From NCBI RefSeq assembly GCF_009870125.1, contig NC_046681.1, positions 26,682,001-26,746,000 on the forward strand: a DNA stretch of 64,000 nucleotides. The letters are read 5' to 3'. This document shows positions 51,424 through 64,000 of this stretch, one piece after another. The notes under the pieces are model-generated. The model saw only the letters and a program-made list of their open reading frames with translations. It had not been told where the DNA came from and did no database searches. This DNA is from Drosophila pseudoobscura. Lineage: Eukaryota > Arthropoda > Insecta > Diptera > Drosophilidae. The translations under genes were made by a program, and so were the position numbers. Positions within the stretch are counted from its first letter, which is position 1; every line of letters begins with the position of its first letter.

Positions 51424-54400
51424 ATGATTGACGGCACAGAGCCCGCCATTGCGGCACACTTCTATCGCATACCTCGCATTTCCGGCCAGATTGTGGGCAT
51501 TTGGCCGCAGCATCCACGCCCCTGCCACGCCCAGATCCTTTTCATCTTCGCCCTCGCGGTGGTGCTGATGGGGGCTGTGGGTGAGATTCTGTACGGCTTT
51601 GTGCACCTGAATAACCTGGTGATTGCACTGGAGGCCTTCTGCCCCGGCACCACCAAGGCCGTGTGTGTGCTAAAGCTCTGCGTCTTCTTTGGCAGCCACA
51701 GAAGGTGGCATGAGTGGGTCCACCGGTTGCGTGGCATGCTCTGGTCCAACCGGCAGGAGAAGGGCCAGCAGATGTTGGTAGGACTCTCGACCATTGCTAA
51801 TCGCCTCAGCCTGTTGCTCCTCTGCTCTGGCACCATGACGAATACCGCTTTCAATCTGCAGCCCCTCATTATGGGGATGTATCGGTGGATGAGGCAGCTG
51901 CCGGGGCAAATTGAATTGCCCTTCAACATCATGTGAGTAAGAAGAGATAAAAGAGGGTGAACAGTGCATTTGGGGACTATAAAAAGGAGAGAGTGTCAAG
52001 TTATTGTAAAAGGAATAAATTCCGTTTGAATTTTCCTAGGCGGATTCGTCTGTTCGTCAATGCCTTGGACAGCTGAGTCGGTCCCAGAATACGACACAGT
52101 GCTTGTCTTGCGGTCTTTCGGTCCGAAAAAATGAAAAGTCGGTCCCAAAAAAGTAAAATCAAAATACAATACATTGCTTGGGCATGAAAAATTGATTTCT
52201 TAGGAAAGGAGTGTAAATTTGTACTTTTTATTCAAAATAACTCGATTTCTTAACTCTGAAAAGAACCTGTCGTGCAGAAATCGAAAACCTTACGTTTCTG
52301 TGACCCACTTGTATGGCAAAATTGATGCTCGGTGATTTGCATACCTCCTGAGGGACCTTCATCGGCCTTATATCAACAAGCCGCACTGTAGATCCCTAAA
52401 TCGAATCTCAGATTGAATAAACCGTTCCATCATCATCATCTCTCACTGTCTACTGTCTACTGTCTCTGTCTGACTGTATCTTACCTTCTCTTCTCTGGTT
52501 CGCAGTCTGCCCACGTTTGTCGTGCAGCAGCCGCTGTTTCCGTTCACCTACGTGCTGCTGACCGCTTCCGGGGCATGCACAGTGTTTGCCTTCAGCTTCG
52601 TGGATGGGTTCTTTCTCTGCAGCTGTATGTACATCTGTGGAGGGTTCCGGCTGGTGCAGCAGGACATTCGACGAGTATTTGCCGATTTGCATGGCGGTGA
52701 GAAGTGCTGGTGGTCCTGGAAGGTGCCATAATGGCTTGGGCTTGGACTTGACTTCTGTTGACTTCTTGCAGACACCGTGGAGGTCTTTACCGAGTCGATG
52801 AATGTGGACATTCGGCAGAGGTTGGGCGTTATCGTCGAGCGGCACAATGCGATTATCGATTTGTGCACGGACCTAACACGCCAGTTTACCGTTATCGTTT
52901 TAATGCATTTCCTGTCCGCCGCTTTCGTCCTGTGCTCGACCATCCTGGACATCATGTTGGTAAGCCTTACCGCACCATACCGCACTGTACCGCCCTGCAC
53001 CTCACTCCACAGCTTGCCACAGTCGAATCGAATTTGGCGGCCGTTTTAAAAGTTTTTCCCTGTTTTCGCCCGTTTTTCCCCAGCCGTATTCCGTCGTACT
53101 GTTCTGATTCGTTTTCGTTCTCGTATTCGTTTTTGTTTGTTTTGTGGCTGGCAATGGTGCCGTGCCGTGTGACTGTGGCTCTCTCTCCGGTGGCAATTTA
53201 TAAGCGCATGAATTGTTACTGCTACGAAAAAAGTTTTTAATGCGACTTTCACACGTTTTCCGGTGTCCCCGGCACGGCCCGGGAGACCCATAAGCCGTTG
53301 GCTACGGACTGCTCGGGAAAACCCGCTGAAAATGTTTGGAAAATGTTCGAGGCTCCTGGCCCCCAAATGGGATAAATGCAGGCGACACTTTAGCGCTGCT
53401 TTTCTTCCGGGGCCGCTGCTGTTTAAGGTGTTTGCAAAATCTATTTCGAAAAACTTGTTCATGTCTCCTGCTGTTTGGGGAGCAGTGAAAGTATGCGATT
53501 GATATTGATCCGTTTCGAGGGCGAGATAATTGAAAGATTTGGTCAGATTTTCATATTCGATTAAGTTTGTTTTGGGCAACTCAATTACGGAAAGATTTGA
53601 GAGCTGTTTGTTTTGTTGTTCAATTATTACCAATCCAGATTCATATACAGAATTTGTTTGTTTGTTATTAAATTTTTGGGCCAATTAATAGATCAATCAA
53701 AAGACTGTTAGAATTTCCAATTTTATTATTTGAATATTTGATTCTGAATTCTTGTCCATTTTACATCTAGTCCTCCTCCCTTTCCTCCGATTAGGAGGTG
53801 CCCTTCCGCTTGAAGAAGAAACTTTTGGTTTTTGGGGGTGGGACTTTCCTTCAATCTCCTTCCGCTGCCCAGACATTGATTTGTGGGAGGAGGCCTCTCC
53901 ATCAATCGCCTTGTGCTGCCGAGCTGCTTGGTTTTCATTCATCGGTTGGGGTTCAAATATTGCAGGTCGGTCTTCGTGGGGAAAGGGAGGAAATAGTAGA
54001 AGGTGAAGCTTTGTTGCAGGAGCCCCATATACAAACCCCCATCCAGTATGGCCTTAACGCTAAGAGGCTCCTGCGAAGCCAGGGGTTGGGCCGGGAGATG
54101 GGTTTTCCGAGCTATGCAATGAGTTGCTAAAACTGGTTAGAGCTATTGGGTGTCCAGAAATCAAGGCAACTGATTGGATCAATGATGATTTGAGCTCTCA
54201 CCACAACATGTTGAAAGAGAATACCACCATTAATCACCAGAGTTATACTTAAAATTTATGGAAAGACAGAAAATCGTACAAAAAATAAAGCATAAGCTAC
54301 AAGAATCAAGATATATTGCCGAACTTGGATGGGAACATAGTCGGTGCATCGGTTAACCAAAAATTAAGATCCTTCTGCAGTCCATCCATCGGTTTCTCTT

Positions 54401-56456
54401 TTTTGAAGCTTGCATCCAAACTTTTTATTCCTCTCTGCAAGTTTCTGGTCATTGCAACAATACCACTGGCGTAGTGCGCCCTCAGAGTACTCCCCCGCCA
54501 TCTGGCAAAGCTCATGCTCTCACTCTCACCCTCCGACCTGCCCTCCATTGAGCGCATAAAAACAAAAACAAAGTTTGGAGGAGGGAAAAAGACCAAGGGG
54601 AGAGAGAGAAAACATAAAACTAGTTTATTTATGGCAAATCCTATTACACTCTTGTACAATCGAGCATGCTTACGGCTTTATGCATTCTACTACATGCAGA
54701 AATCGTATTATAAGTACTTTTCCCCCATTTTCCAGCTGAAAATGTCATTGGAATGGGAACGGAAAAGCAATCAGACTTCTGCCCACAAGTAGCCCAAGAC
54801 CAGTTGAGGGAATTTCTTTGATGTTTTTTTTCACTTTCCTTCTTTTTTTGCTCCCCCATTTTCCACAGCTACTTCAAAACTCTCACGATTATACATATAT
54901 TAAATAATCTCTTACTATTTTTTCACTACAAGCAATTTCTCTCCAATTAATGGCGGCTCTTATCTCAGTCTCTTTTCTTTCTTTCTCCTCCTGTCTATGG
55001 GTCCACGTTCTACGCTCCACGCTCCACGCTCGACGCTCTTCGCCGGGCAGAACACGTCGTCGCTGAGCGGCTTAACCTACATCTGCTATACAGTCGCGGC
55101 CCTAACGCAGCTCTTCCTCTACTGCTACGGCGGCAATCACGTCAGCGAGAGTGTTAGTAAGACTTTTGTCCACTTCTACTACTCCCGTTTCCCATTGCCA
55201 GCCGCACTCCCATTTTTCCATTACCATTCGCACAGCCATTTCCATCATTCATGCAGCATTCTATACACTCGCAAAGGGTTATCATTGGTTTGGTTGCGAG
55301 TATGCATTCCAGGAGCGCCTCAAGAGATGAGCTCTTTAGTCCATTGTCCGCGAGTACATCTGTAAAGCTCTTCAGGTGGTCTGTCGTCAGTCTGATGTGA
55401 GTCTTTTCTGGAGAGTGTCCTGGAAGTGTTCTTTGGACTTATTTGTTAGACTATCTTTGAGAAGTGTTGGTGGAGTCTGTACATTTATGGGAGGCTATTT
55501 GTAGTAAAAGGCCTGTCTTTCTATGGATCTATTCCCAGATAATTTGGGTATTTGGATTCTCTGGGAACTCCATGGAAGTCTGTAGAGGTCGTCTGTCTGC
55601 ACAATCTGTCTGTGAATCCTGTCCACCTGTGAATCCTGTCCACCTTTATTCGCTTCGAAGAACCATTTCCTACAGAATAGCAATGAATCTACCATCTGTT
55701 CGCAAGAAGATCTATCTGGAAAGCTCTAAAATATCAAAAACCTTTCCCCATTCCAACCCGAAGAGTATCTCTGCATTCGGTTTTTCCCCTACTAACCTCT
55801 CACTCATTTCCAGTGGATGGTTTATTTCGGTTCTGGTTTTTTTCAATTTCTGTAATTTCAATTTGACGCCCAACATTAAGCAGCCAGGCACCCGACATAA
55901 AAAATGATGTGCCATACACAAATTGCACTTGTGATAAAATTTTAATTACACAACAAAGTGGGGAGGCGTCGACACTCCCACCCCATCCACGTGGAGAGCA
56001 CCCATCATCTGGCAGGCGCATCCCTCCTCGGTGTGGCACCATCATCCGCCCACATCCCACATCAGTTTCAGTTCCAGATCCAGTTTCAGTTTCAGTCGGA
56101 TGTTTTTTCTTCACAATTCGTACGTACCACTCTTCCTTTTTGCAGAGCGCTGCTGTGGCGGACGTGCTGTACGACATTGAGTGGTACAAATGCGACGCGA
56201 GGACTAGAAAAATGATTTTAATGATATTGCGGCGTTCGCAGCGGGCAAAAACAATTGCGGTTCCGTTTTTTACGCCCTCCCTCATGGCCTTCGGTTCGGT
56301 ATGGTTCGGTTCGGGATGAGAGGAGATGTTTCTCTCTTGCCGTTGATTATGATAATAAATGTTTATGTTTCTCTTGTTTTACCCGCCTTTTCCACTCCTC
56401 CCCAGATACTCAGCACAACCGGCTCATATATCACCCTGCTGAAGACATTTCTGTAA
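51424..56456 (+). CDS. Or22c: Odorant receptor Or22c (7tm_6 family)
   Basis: Six exons, 51424-51932, 52506-52696, 52772-52959, 55051-55152, 56146-56298 and 56406-56456, give 397 residues, the usual length for insect odorant receptors. Hydrophobic segments include ILFIFALAVVLMGAVGEI, FTYVLLTASGACTVFAFSF and FTVIVLMHFLSAAFVL. The family-typical C-terminal part is present: LTQLFLYCYGGN, then ADVLYDIEWY, MILRRSQRAKTI and the final exon ending SYITLLKTFL. Insect receptors have seven membrane spans with a cytoplasmic N-terminus and act with Orco as ligand-gated cation channels in sensory dendrites. The sequence is recognisably Or22c, a receptor reported in larval olfactory neurons. Introns 3 (2.1 kb) and 4 (1.0 kb) are long relative to the coding sequence. 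The donor of exon 4 is GTTAGT. No frame breaks were found. Confidence 0.95.
52960..55050 (+). other. Or22c: Intron 3 of Or22c
   Basis: A 2091-bp intron with no supported gene. A 212-codon minus-strand frame (53046-53684) has no recognisable domain and no splice or promoter context. Short imperfect duplications are visible near 53845-53925. Confidence 0.6.
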
Positions 56457-56589
56457 GCCTATGCGGCGTATGATTGATATCCAGAATTGGATTTGCCACG
56501 CCAACGGATGATGAGGGGCCGAGTGCTGGATGCTGGTTGCTGGATGCCGGAGACCAACAAATTTGTCCTTCTCTGTTTGTTTAAATTAA

Positions 56590-56595
56590 AATAAA
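56590..56595 (+). terminator. Or22c: Candidate poly(A) signal of Or22c
   Basis: AATAAA lies 134 bp after the stop codon, a normal distance for a short 3' UTR. Confidence 0.5.
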
Positions 56596-59561
56596 AACCT
56601 CCATCCGAACGGACATTAAATGGCCTTGTCGTGGTGGTGCTGCTGATGGTCCTTTTGGTTCCTCTGAAGCGCAACAAGTGGCGGCTGTCCGGGATGGTCC
56701 GTAATTGTTTCATTTAAATACCGGCGATGATCTCTTCGTGCGGATTCAAACTAATGAAAAACACTTGCGGCTATGGGCACATTAATTGGGTCAGTTGGGT
56801 GGTTGGGTGTCTTTGGTGTTTCGGTGGTGACGGTGCAGGTCCTCTGTGTATGTGTATGCGTATCTGTGTGTGGTAGGGACAGTAATGGCGTTTTTATGGC
56901 ACCATCTTGCGGCACGCTGAACTTTTGCCTCGTTGTTTTGTTGTAATAATATTTTCCTCTGCCGTTTCTTTTTGAAGCCGCAGCAAATATCAATTATAAT
57001 TTCAGAAATTTGAGCTTCCCAACGATGTTGGAAGCTGGCGCAAATGATTGGAGGAGCCTTTAGCTTAAACAAGTGCAGACTTCTCTTCAAGTTTCACATT
57101 AAAGCGAAAGGAGCTTCACGTTGGGATACAAGCTGTTGATATCGGTTATTATCGGTTAGAGCTGTAGAGTGAAAGGATGCGTAAAATTAGAAAACTAACA
57201 GTCAAAACAGTCGTATATACAACGAGTTTGCTTTATTGAACTGATTCCACGCATTCTGTTACTCTTTTCAGCTTTTTTTCTGACTGACTGATGCTATTGA
57301 TAATCTTTCTGATCCCTTACCCCGATTTTTTGCGTGGGAGCTGTATGATATAGCATAGGGTTTCGATTTATATATGCGACTTCTAGTCCTGTGCTTTGTA
57401 GAACAGAGCGACTAGCGATTTATTCTTTACGTGCCTGCGTAACAAGCATTTGGTCAAAGCAGTACTACCCTTCTGAAAGAGTACAAACCGGCGTCAAGGA
57501 CAGAGCTTTGATAGCCTGATTAGATCAATCGATGTGCAGCTCTGTTTTCCAGCCAAAAGAAATGCATTCGAAAGCAGAAAAAAGCGAGAGAGGAGGAGGG
57601 GAGGCTGTAGATTGAATTGGAAACGCCATCGCCATGCCCGAACAGAGTTCTGATTGGAAGCAAATATGCTTTTGCGGGTTTCGCTTTGATGATTATTTTA
57701 CAGTTTTGTTTCAGGCACAGTGCCACACAAATGTGCATGGACATGAAATCAAATTGAAGAGCAAAAACATATTTGACTGCGTTTTTCCCAGTAATTGAGT
57801 TTGGAATTTACTTAATTTGTACATTTGGCAAATACTTACCAGAGAAAAGCAGAGACTGATGCCCAACCATGGGGAAATAAATGGTAAATGGTTTTGATGG
57901 TTTATGTTTATGTTTTAGTTTTAGTTTCATTTCATTTTATTGTTGAAAGAATTCATTCCATTGATTTATTTATCGTTTGGTTTGTCATCACATAAATTAT
58001 CTAAAATCTGCTTACTGGCTTACGTGTAGTAAATTCATGCCTACCCATAGTACCCATACGAGAACGAGTACGAGAACTCGTAATATGTATATTTGCTACA
58101 CACCACATACACAATCCGCAATCCACAATCCACAATCCACAATCCACAATCCTCAATCCATGTGCAACGTCAAATTTAGTCAAGCATGCCGCAATTGATT
58201 TCGCTTTTCATTTGCGAATTCCATTTAGGTCTCTTTCGTTGTTCGCTTTTTCGATTGCCATTTTCCATATTCATTTGAATATGGGCCGCCGCGTGACTAA
58301 ATTTCATTTTGCCCATAAATAAATTCCATACAATTTAGTTTTTATAATTAAGTTTTACTTTCTTTCATTCTCTTCTGTTATTTGATGACAGTTTTACTTT
58401 CCTTCTTTCTCTGTTTTTTTTTTACAGAGTACTTGATGAGAGTTTTTCTTTGTTTTATATATATATTACAATTTTCGGGTAGTAGTAGTAGTGTGGGTAT
58501 GGCTGCATACTTGTGCCACAGACTGTGTGTTGGTTTTCTTTTCTTTTTATTCTTAGGGCTTTCTTTGGGTTAGCTTTGCTCTCTCTGTTAAGACAGCATG
58601 AAATGTTTATCAAGTCGATGCGTGGTACGCTCCTCTTTGTCTTCTCGATGAGGATTGACAATGAAAAGAGAGTAGAGACAGAGAGAGGGAGAGGGAGAGG
58701 AACAGAGTAACGAAATAAAATACACTTTTACATACGCACAGTGGCGGATGAAAGTCTGCGTTTGACAACCATTTTTGGCTATCTAGAGGGTTATAAATGA
58801 ACTTGAGGAAACTTAAAGAAGAAGGATTTCAGCTTGAGCCTGGGCTTATCGGCAAGAAAGAAAGCAGAAAAATATACATATGTTCTTTGGGGCAAAACAA
58901 ATTGGTAACTAAAACGGTATCAAAATAGGTGGTCCCTAATAGTACGCGCGTATTTTAGTGTCCGTTGTTATCATATCACTAAGAGTAGGTGAATAATATA
59001 TATATATATATATGTATGTATGTGTGGGCGTACAGAGACTTTTACACGGCACTATACATGTTGTATGATAGAAGAGAGACGATGCTGGGCTGAGCCGCAT
59101 CTTTGTGGTATTTACAGAGAGTGTCATCCTTCTGTCCTTCTGTGGTTCGCGTCTGCCTCCTTCTGGTTGTCCTCTCGCCTCTCGCATCTCGCCGGCCCGT
59201 CCTTTTGCATTTTCCATTGCATTTTGCGGGGCTCTGTGTCTCATTTTTGCACAATGAAATGTAAATATTAAAAAGGAAACACATTATGCTTGAAAGGGAA
59301 AGCGGGACCATGCCCGTGTTTGCCATTCCTTTTACCAGCATTTCTAAAAAACATCTCTCGAAGAGCAACTGGGAAAAAACACATATAATTTTCCTCGTGT
59401 TTTCCCATTTGTTACACACTATCTCTCGCCCTCTCTCTCTCTCTCTCCCTGTCTGTCTCTGTCTCTGTATTTTTTCTGTTTGAAATAACAAAGTTAACGA
59501 TGAGGACGATGATGAGAATAAGGACGATGATGATGATGCTTCTGGGGTACAACTTTCGCTT
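56596..59561. other. Region between the convergent Or22c and dpr3 ends
   Basis: No gene is supported. It holds a 7-bp tandem repeat (58112-58160), a TA/GTAT run (58994-59013) and A/T-rich sequence. Part of it is presumably the 3' UTR of the dpr gene, read on the minus strand. Confidence 0.5.
58112..58160. repeat. 7-bp tandem repeat (CAATCCA x7)
   Basis: Seven consecutive units of CAATCCA, with single changes in the first and sixth (CAATCCG, CAATCCT). Confidence 0.9.
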
Positions 59562-62406
59562 TCAACGACTGAGAGCTAATACCAAGAGGAACATCCAACA
59601 AAGCTCCAGGCGGAGGCCGAGTCCGGGCAGAGCAAATGCCTCGCTCTTCTGCATCGCAGCGGGGTTCTCATCTGTAGAGAGAGAGAGGGAGAGATGGAGA
59701 TTGGACAAACAGTGGAATATAATTACGTAACATATGTATGCAAATCTGTGGCAGCGCCCGCCCCATTAACTATGCCATGGCAAATAACTTAATTTAATTG
59801 TAGGGAGCTCGCAAACTGACTTATGAGTGGGTGGGTGGGTGGGTGTGTGTGTGTGTGTGTGACAAGGGTGTGCGGTGTGTGGGTCCCCCGTCCTTTGTAC
59901 CCACGACTAGATAAATGACATATGTGTTTCAGCGTATACGCTATATATCTGCGGCCCCGAGCAAATGCTATTCCAGAGCGCATCATTTGTCAATGCTTTC
60001 TTTTGACTCGTCACAAAGGGATGCCCATCTTTTTTCGCGCAGCCACTGATTTTTAAAGCCCCTGTTGGGGGTGTACACACTGAGATGAGTAATGGGTGGA
60101 ATATGCTCTAGAAGGCAGTGTATAATGGAGTAAACATAACTCCCTTGACTTAGAGATATAATAAGAACAGATGGACATGTGCCACAGCATCTGACGAGCA
60201 TCTAAGTCTTCCAATTATCAGCAGAGATATAGCCAATATCTTTGGAGGTCGATATACCTGGGAAAATGTAGCCAAATCGGTATTTTTGGGAGTCTGAGAG
60301 TCGCTTGAATCATAGCCCTTTTCATAGAGTACAACCCATTCGCTGTAACCCTAGCTATAGATAGCACTCGGTCCTTATCATTTTTCTTAAAATTTTATTG
60401 CCTTTGATTTATTATCTGTATTTATGGTAGTCCCAGTCCCAGTCGCAGTGGCAGGCACAGTACCAGTTTCAGTCCCAGTACCAGCCGCTGTAACAGGCAC
60501 AGTCTCAGTCTCCTCCATTTACAGGGGCTGTCTGCTATCCACACCCTTCACATCGCGCTGGTCGACTCTTGTGGCACACATGTGGGGCATGATTAAGTGC
60601 CTTTTTGCAAGTTACTTCTGACATTTAATCATATTTATTATGGCTTGCCAGTGGACGAGTAGGAGAGGAGCCGCCAGAAGACAGTTGCTCTTTAAAATGC
60701 AAATTCCTGTACGTACAACAAAATTCATTTGAATAAACAACTTAACAACTTAAGTGCTGGACATTTCGCTTAACATTTGATACCGCATAAAAAAACTAGG
60801 ACTTCGGACACGGACACGGACACGGGCATGGACAGAGGCGGGGGCGGGGGCGTGGGCGGGGAGTTACGGACGAGGGAGTCGGACGACTTCAATTTGCTGC
60901 GAATGTCCTGCCATAAAGGACCATAAAAAAACACTGGAAATTGGAGGACAAAAGAGGCGTCAAGTTTATGCCCCTCATTTCGCAGCTTAAAATGTCTTAA
61001 TTCCTGTCTAATTTATGTGTAAAATATGCAAAGCCAAAATGGCGACTACGCCAAAGTCTCCTCCGACTGTTCGCTCCTCATCCACATTACTCATACGCCA
61101 AGGAGTCCCGCTTCCCGCCGCCCGCATCCTGCCAAAACGCGAGCGAGGCCCAAAACAAACAAAAAACGACCCAAAAGGAAACCCGACTTTGGGTGGGCGG
61201 GGAAAGTGTGGCGAAAGTTTTAGTTTTTAGGCCTCTATGCCTCTATTCGTAGCCCCGGAAGGGCGTGTCTGTGAATGAGTAGAGAGAAAGAGAGAGAGAG
61301 AGTACTGTGCACAGTGCGTGGAATAAAGTTTCCTGCAAGCACCAGAAAAAGTGCTAAAATATGCAAGGGATAAACGAGAAGCATTCAAAAGTGTGATTGC
61401 AATAGTACTATCATTCAATTTCCTATTCTTATTACTCGTAAATGATAGAAATTACTTTTAGGAGGGTACCATTTGTAAGCATTACAAATGAATGAAGGAG
61501 CCCTGGACTTATGACTTTATGTCAGATGGAAGAGTCCGAAATGTTTCTGCATTTTAACCAAAAGTCCAGCTCCTTCTTGCAAGTCCTTACAGAAGTCAGT
61601 GCTTACTGAACCATGGCTAAGCTTTAAGAGTCGGCTCCTTTTAGCAGAGAGCTTCTTTCTCTCTCTCTCTCTCTCTCTCTCAGAGTAGCTTGCCCCACAC
61701 ATATGTATGTATGCTGTACACTAACAACGTGCTGGCACTGTAAATAATAGGCTTATGCCTCGACTGGCACCACCTGAGCCGGAAGAGAGAAGAGACCCAG
61801 GGCCCATGTCCCAGGCACGGACCTGAGCCTGAGACTGAGCCCTGGGCCTGAGACCAGGCTAGGACGCACTCATTCACTTACAGAACGACTCCCAGGGACT
61901 CACCATTAATCACATGGACCAGGACACTGGCGCTGCTGGCCGTTGTGGGCTGACACGTGTAGTTGCCGGTGTCCGTCGTCTGGGCATTGGCGATGCGCAG
62001 CCTGTCGGGATTAAGAAGGAGACTCTGAGTACAACTCAATTATGCTGTCCCCAAAGGGGGCACTGTACCCACCTGGACTTGAGGGTGTCGCCCAGCTGTG
62101 ACTCCATGGCGATGCGTGTGGCGAACTCCCGCTGCAGGTCCACATCGCTGAGCACATCATTCGGCGAGGAGTCCATCTCTGCAGGCCCATTCCGTCGCTG
62201 CAGTTCCTGTTTGGGGGATGTCGGGGAAGTCTCTCCGTCGTCTGCATCGAATGGGGTGATCATGTGCTCGCCGCGATACCAGTATATCGGACCAATGTCC
62301 TTGACGGAGGGCTGCTGCACCACGCAATTGAGGATTATGGCACTGCCCGCCTTGAAGTGCAGATCCGGTGGCCCACTGATAACGGCCTTGGCGTCAGGTG
62401 AGATTT
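59562..62406 (-). CDS. dpr3: dpr-family Ig-domain cell-surface protein, 3' exons (probably dpr3; 5' end outside window)
   Basis: Three minus-strand exons join in frame: 62406-62073, 62001-61904 and 59671-59562. They encode the second Ig domain, from ISPDAKAVISGPPDLHF through GPIYWYRGEHM, a long hydrophilic insert, LQREFATRIAMESQLGDTL, and RLRIANAQTTDTGNYTCQP, where this Cys pairs with the one in ILNCVVQQ. The last exon reads ENPAAMQKS and ends in a hydrophobic stretch (LCWMFLLVLALSR) before TGA at 59564-59562, which fits the GPI-anchor or tail signal of Dpr proteins. Dprs are neuronal surface proteins that bind DIP partners to specify synaptic connections. The insert between GEHM and LQRE is longer than in most Dprs, which I associate with the dpr3 subgroup. 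The first Ig domain and signal peptide must lie beyond 64000, upstream of an intron of at least 1.6 kb. The 2.2-kb intron before the last exon is normal for this family. Confidence 0.88.
59827..59861. repeat. GGGT/GT microsatellite in the last dpr3 intron
   Basis: Four GGGT-type units are followed by a GT run of about 18 bases. Confidence 0.85.
60430..60515. repeat. Hexamer-like CCAGTC/CCAGTA repeats
   Basis: Repeated CCAGT-type hexamers with drift, inside the last dpr3 intron. They keep a frame open by chance (Val/Pro/Ala repeats) but nothing else supports coding. Confidence 0.7.
60802..60862. repeat. GGACAC and GGGGCG short tandem repeats
   Basis: Four GGACAC-like units are followed by G-rich GGGGCG units within the last dpr3 intron. 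The G-rich strand might form a quadruplex. Confidence 0.7.
61657..61681. repeat. CT microsatellite
   Basis: A pure CT run of about 24 bases in the dpr3 intron. It could bind GAGA factor on the opposite strand, which is an inference only. Confidence 0.88.
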
Positions 62407-64000
62407 CTGCAACGAACCGAAAACAAGGTGCAATCATCAGTGGGTGGCCAGGCCGAGGGTGGGGTGGCAGACAGCGAAATCAATTTGGGGCAATCGCTTG
62501 TAAAACGAATTCCCAGCCAACTCTGAATGCACATAAAAACTTTTAATCATAAAACTTTATGGAATAACTTTTCAATTGCACTAAATTTAAGTAAATTCGT
62601 GAAAAAAACAAGAGCGACGGAAAAGTGAGAAAATCACACCAGACATTGCACACACACACACACACTAGCAGAGCCACATGTAACGCATAAATGTGTATGC
62701 AAATATACGTACACTCCATATGGAAACAGTCTCACACTCGCCTGCGAAACTGGGTTAATAATAATATTTATTATGCATTGGACTGTGCAAATAATAATAA
62801 TTAAAAAAAATATACCCAAAAACCGGAGACACGACGTGGTAAAACGAAATAACAGTTCATATGAGGCACTATGGAACTTCAAAGGTAGTCTTTAGCCGGG
62901 TTAAAGAAGGTAAATATTACTCTGCAATGAACTGAAATAAAGCCGCGATGCGGGAATCATCAGGGAATCATCCATTTATAGGTAATGGCAATTCATCCGC
63001 CCTACAATCCCAAGGCAACAATGAAGAGCAATTCTTTCTACGACGATTCAGATCCATATACCCCTATAGACTTTGAATATCGGGTATAAAAAGGTTACCA
63101 GAACCTCTATGTTCACATCGTTTCAAGCTCAGTTATTTTTTAAACATTTTAAGAAGAGTAAGAGCAGTTCGCAGGTAATCCCTTATTGGCTTTAGGCCGA
63201 AAAGCTTTCGCTGTCCAGAGGGCAAACCTCTTCATAGAGAACCCCTCCAGAAGGGGGCACACACAAGACTCACGCAGCATTTAATTGTTATTATTTTCCG
63301 CCTTTTTTCGCCAGCAATCACTTGTAACCCCATTAAGGTTCAATTATTTACTAAATGGAGCTTAACAGGGTCAATCCTTAAAGCTCTCCCACTCGGTAAA
63401 GATTAGTACATTTTGCCAGCCATCAAAGACACTGTGACCCACTGTGCCCCACGCTCTATGGCTGTGGCGATGTGCGACGCAGCTCATAAAAGTGCATATG
63501 ATGATGATTACATGGGTCGCGGGGCGCTTCAAATGGGGGTTTTCACAGAGAGCGTCGGCAAGAGATCTTGCCGAGTGGCGGTTTTCTGCCTCCCGCCTCC
63601 CTACAGGGCCCTGTAGCTGTCCCGCTTGCTCTTCCTCTTCCCGAGCATCGCGCTTCGTGTGTTTTTTTTTGGCCTGTTTGTTTGTATCTCTGGCATATGT
63701 TCAGTTTGTGAGAGTGTCCATGTGTGAGACTGTTCATGTGTGTGTGTGTGTGTGTGTGTGTGTTAAAAAATCCCACTGCGCCATTAAGTGCGTATGTATT
63801 TGTCAGTGCCCTCCTTCTGCCCCTACAACCCTGCAGCCCTACAGCCCTTCCTCTCTTCTGCCTCTCTTTTGCCAGTGTGTTTGTGCAGTGTCACTGCGTT
63901 AAAGGCAATTAACACCCAGAAGAGGCGACGGGGAGAACGAGAGACAGAGAGAGACAGAGAGGGGGGAAGGGAAGGGAAAGCAGCGAGAGACACAGGCATT
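62407..64000 (-). other. dpr3: dpr3 intron upstream of the second Ig exon (continues beyond the window)
   Basis: No Ig-type exon or other gene was found up to the window edge. A GT microsatellite lies at 63737-63763 and a GA-rich tract runs to the right edge from about 63930. Confidence 0.6.

Noticed and set aside
52050..52400. Possible mobile-element remnant in Or22c intron 1 (repeated CGGTC motifs)
   Set aside because: Several short CGGTCC copies but no ends, direct repeats or coding part. Not enough to call an element.
53046..53684. A 212-codon minus-strand frame within Or22c intron 3
   Set aside because: No recognisable domain, ends in Lys/Arg-rich low-complexity sequence, and no promoter or splice context. 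Probably chance.

Overview
The window is Drosophila DNA, apparently Muller element B (the counterpart of D. melanogaster 22B-22C). Three recognised genes support this: the Notch-pathway E3 ligase Su(dx), the odorant receptor Or22c and the end of a dpr-family gene, most likely dpr3. An AREL1-type HECT ligase (probably CG4238) lies beside them. Short introns with GT/AG borders, DRE and Motif 1 (M1BP) promoter elements and frequent CA/GT microsatellites also fit. The large satellite block and the sequence differences indicate a species other than D. melanogaster; I cannot name it.

Layout. Positions 1-1790 (+) hold the last four exons of the AREL1-type HECT ligase. Positions 5046-8261 (-) hold a secreted protein with three chitin-binding (peritrophin-A) domains. 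About 9085-29868 is a satellite domain made of a ~315-bp monomer in two arrays of opposite orientation (left ~4.7 kb, right ~14.5 kb). The arrays meet at a palindrome: 473-bp arms that pair without a net indel (13824-14296 and 14886-15358) around a 589-bp loop. Each arm carries what looks like the C-terminal coding end, stop codon and poly(A) signal of an unrelated gene. Su(dx) follows (+), with a DRE/Motif 1 promoter near 31.07 kb, a non-coding first exon and five coding exons (34328-37528). An Ndc80-like gene (+, 39789-41764) comes next. It has a calponin-homology-like head, a shortened coiled coil and an N-terminal tail built from duplicated exons. About 9.5 kb follow without a gene I can support. 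Then come Or22c (+, six exons, 51424-56456) and the last three exons of dpr3 (-, 59562-62406), whose 5' part lies beyond the right edge.

The genes do not form a pathway. Two are HECT ubiquitin ligases, one binds chitin, one is kinetochore-like, one is olfactory and one is a neuronal Ig-type recognition protein. The most unusual element is the satellite-embedded palindrome. Its long, nearly identical inverted arms contain a piece of a protein-coding gene, which is the architecture of Drosophila hairpin-RNA (endo-siRNA) loci. The Ndc80-like gene, which ends before the region that would join Spc24/Spc25, is the second item worth following up.
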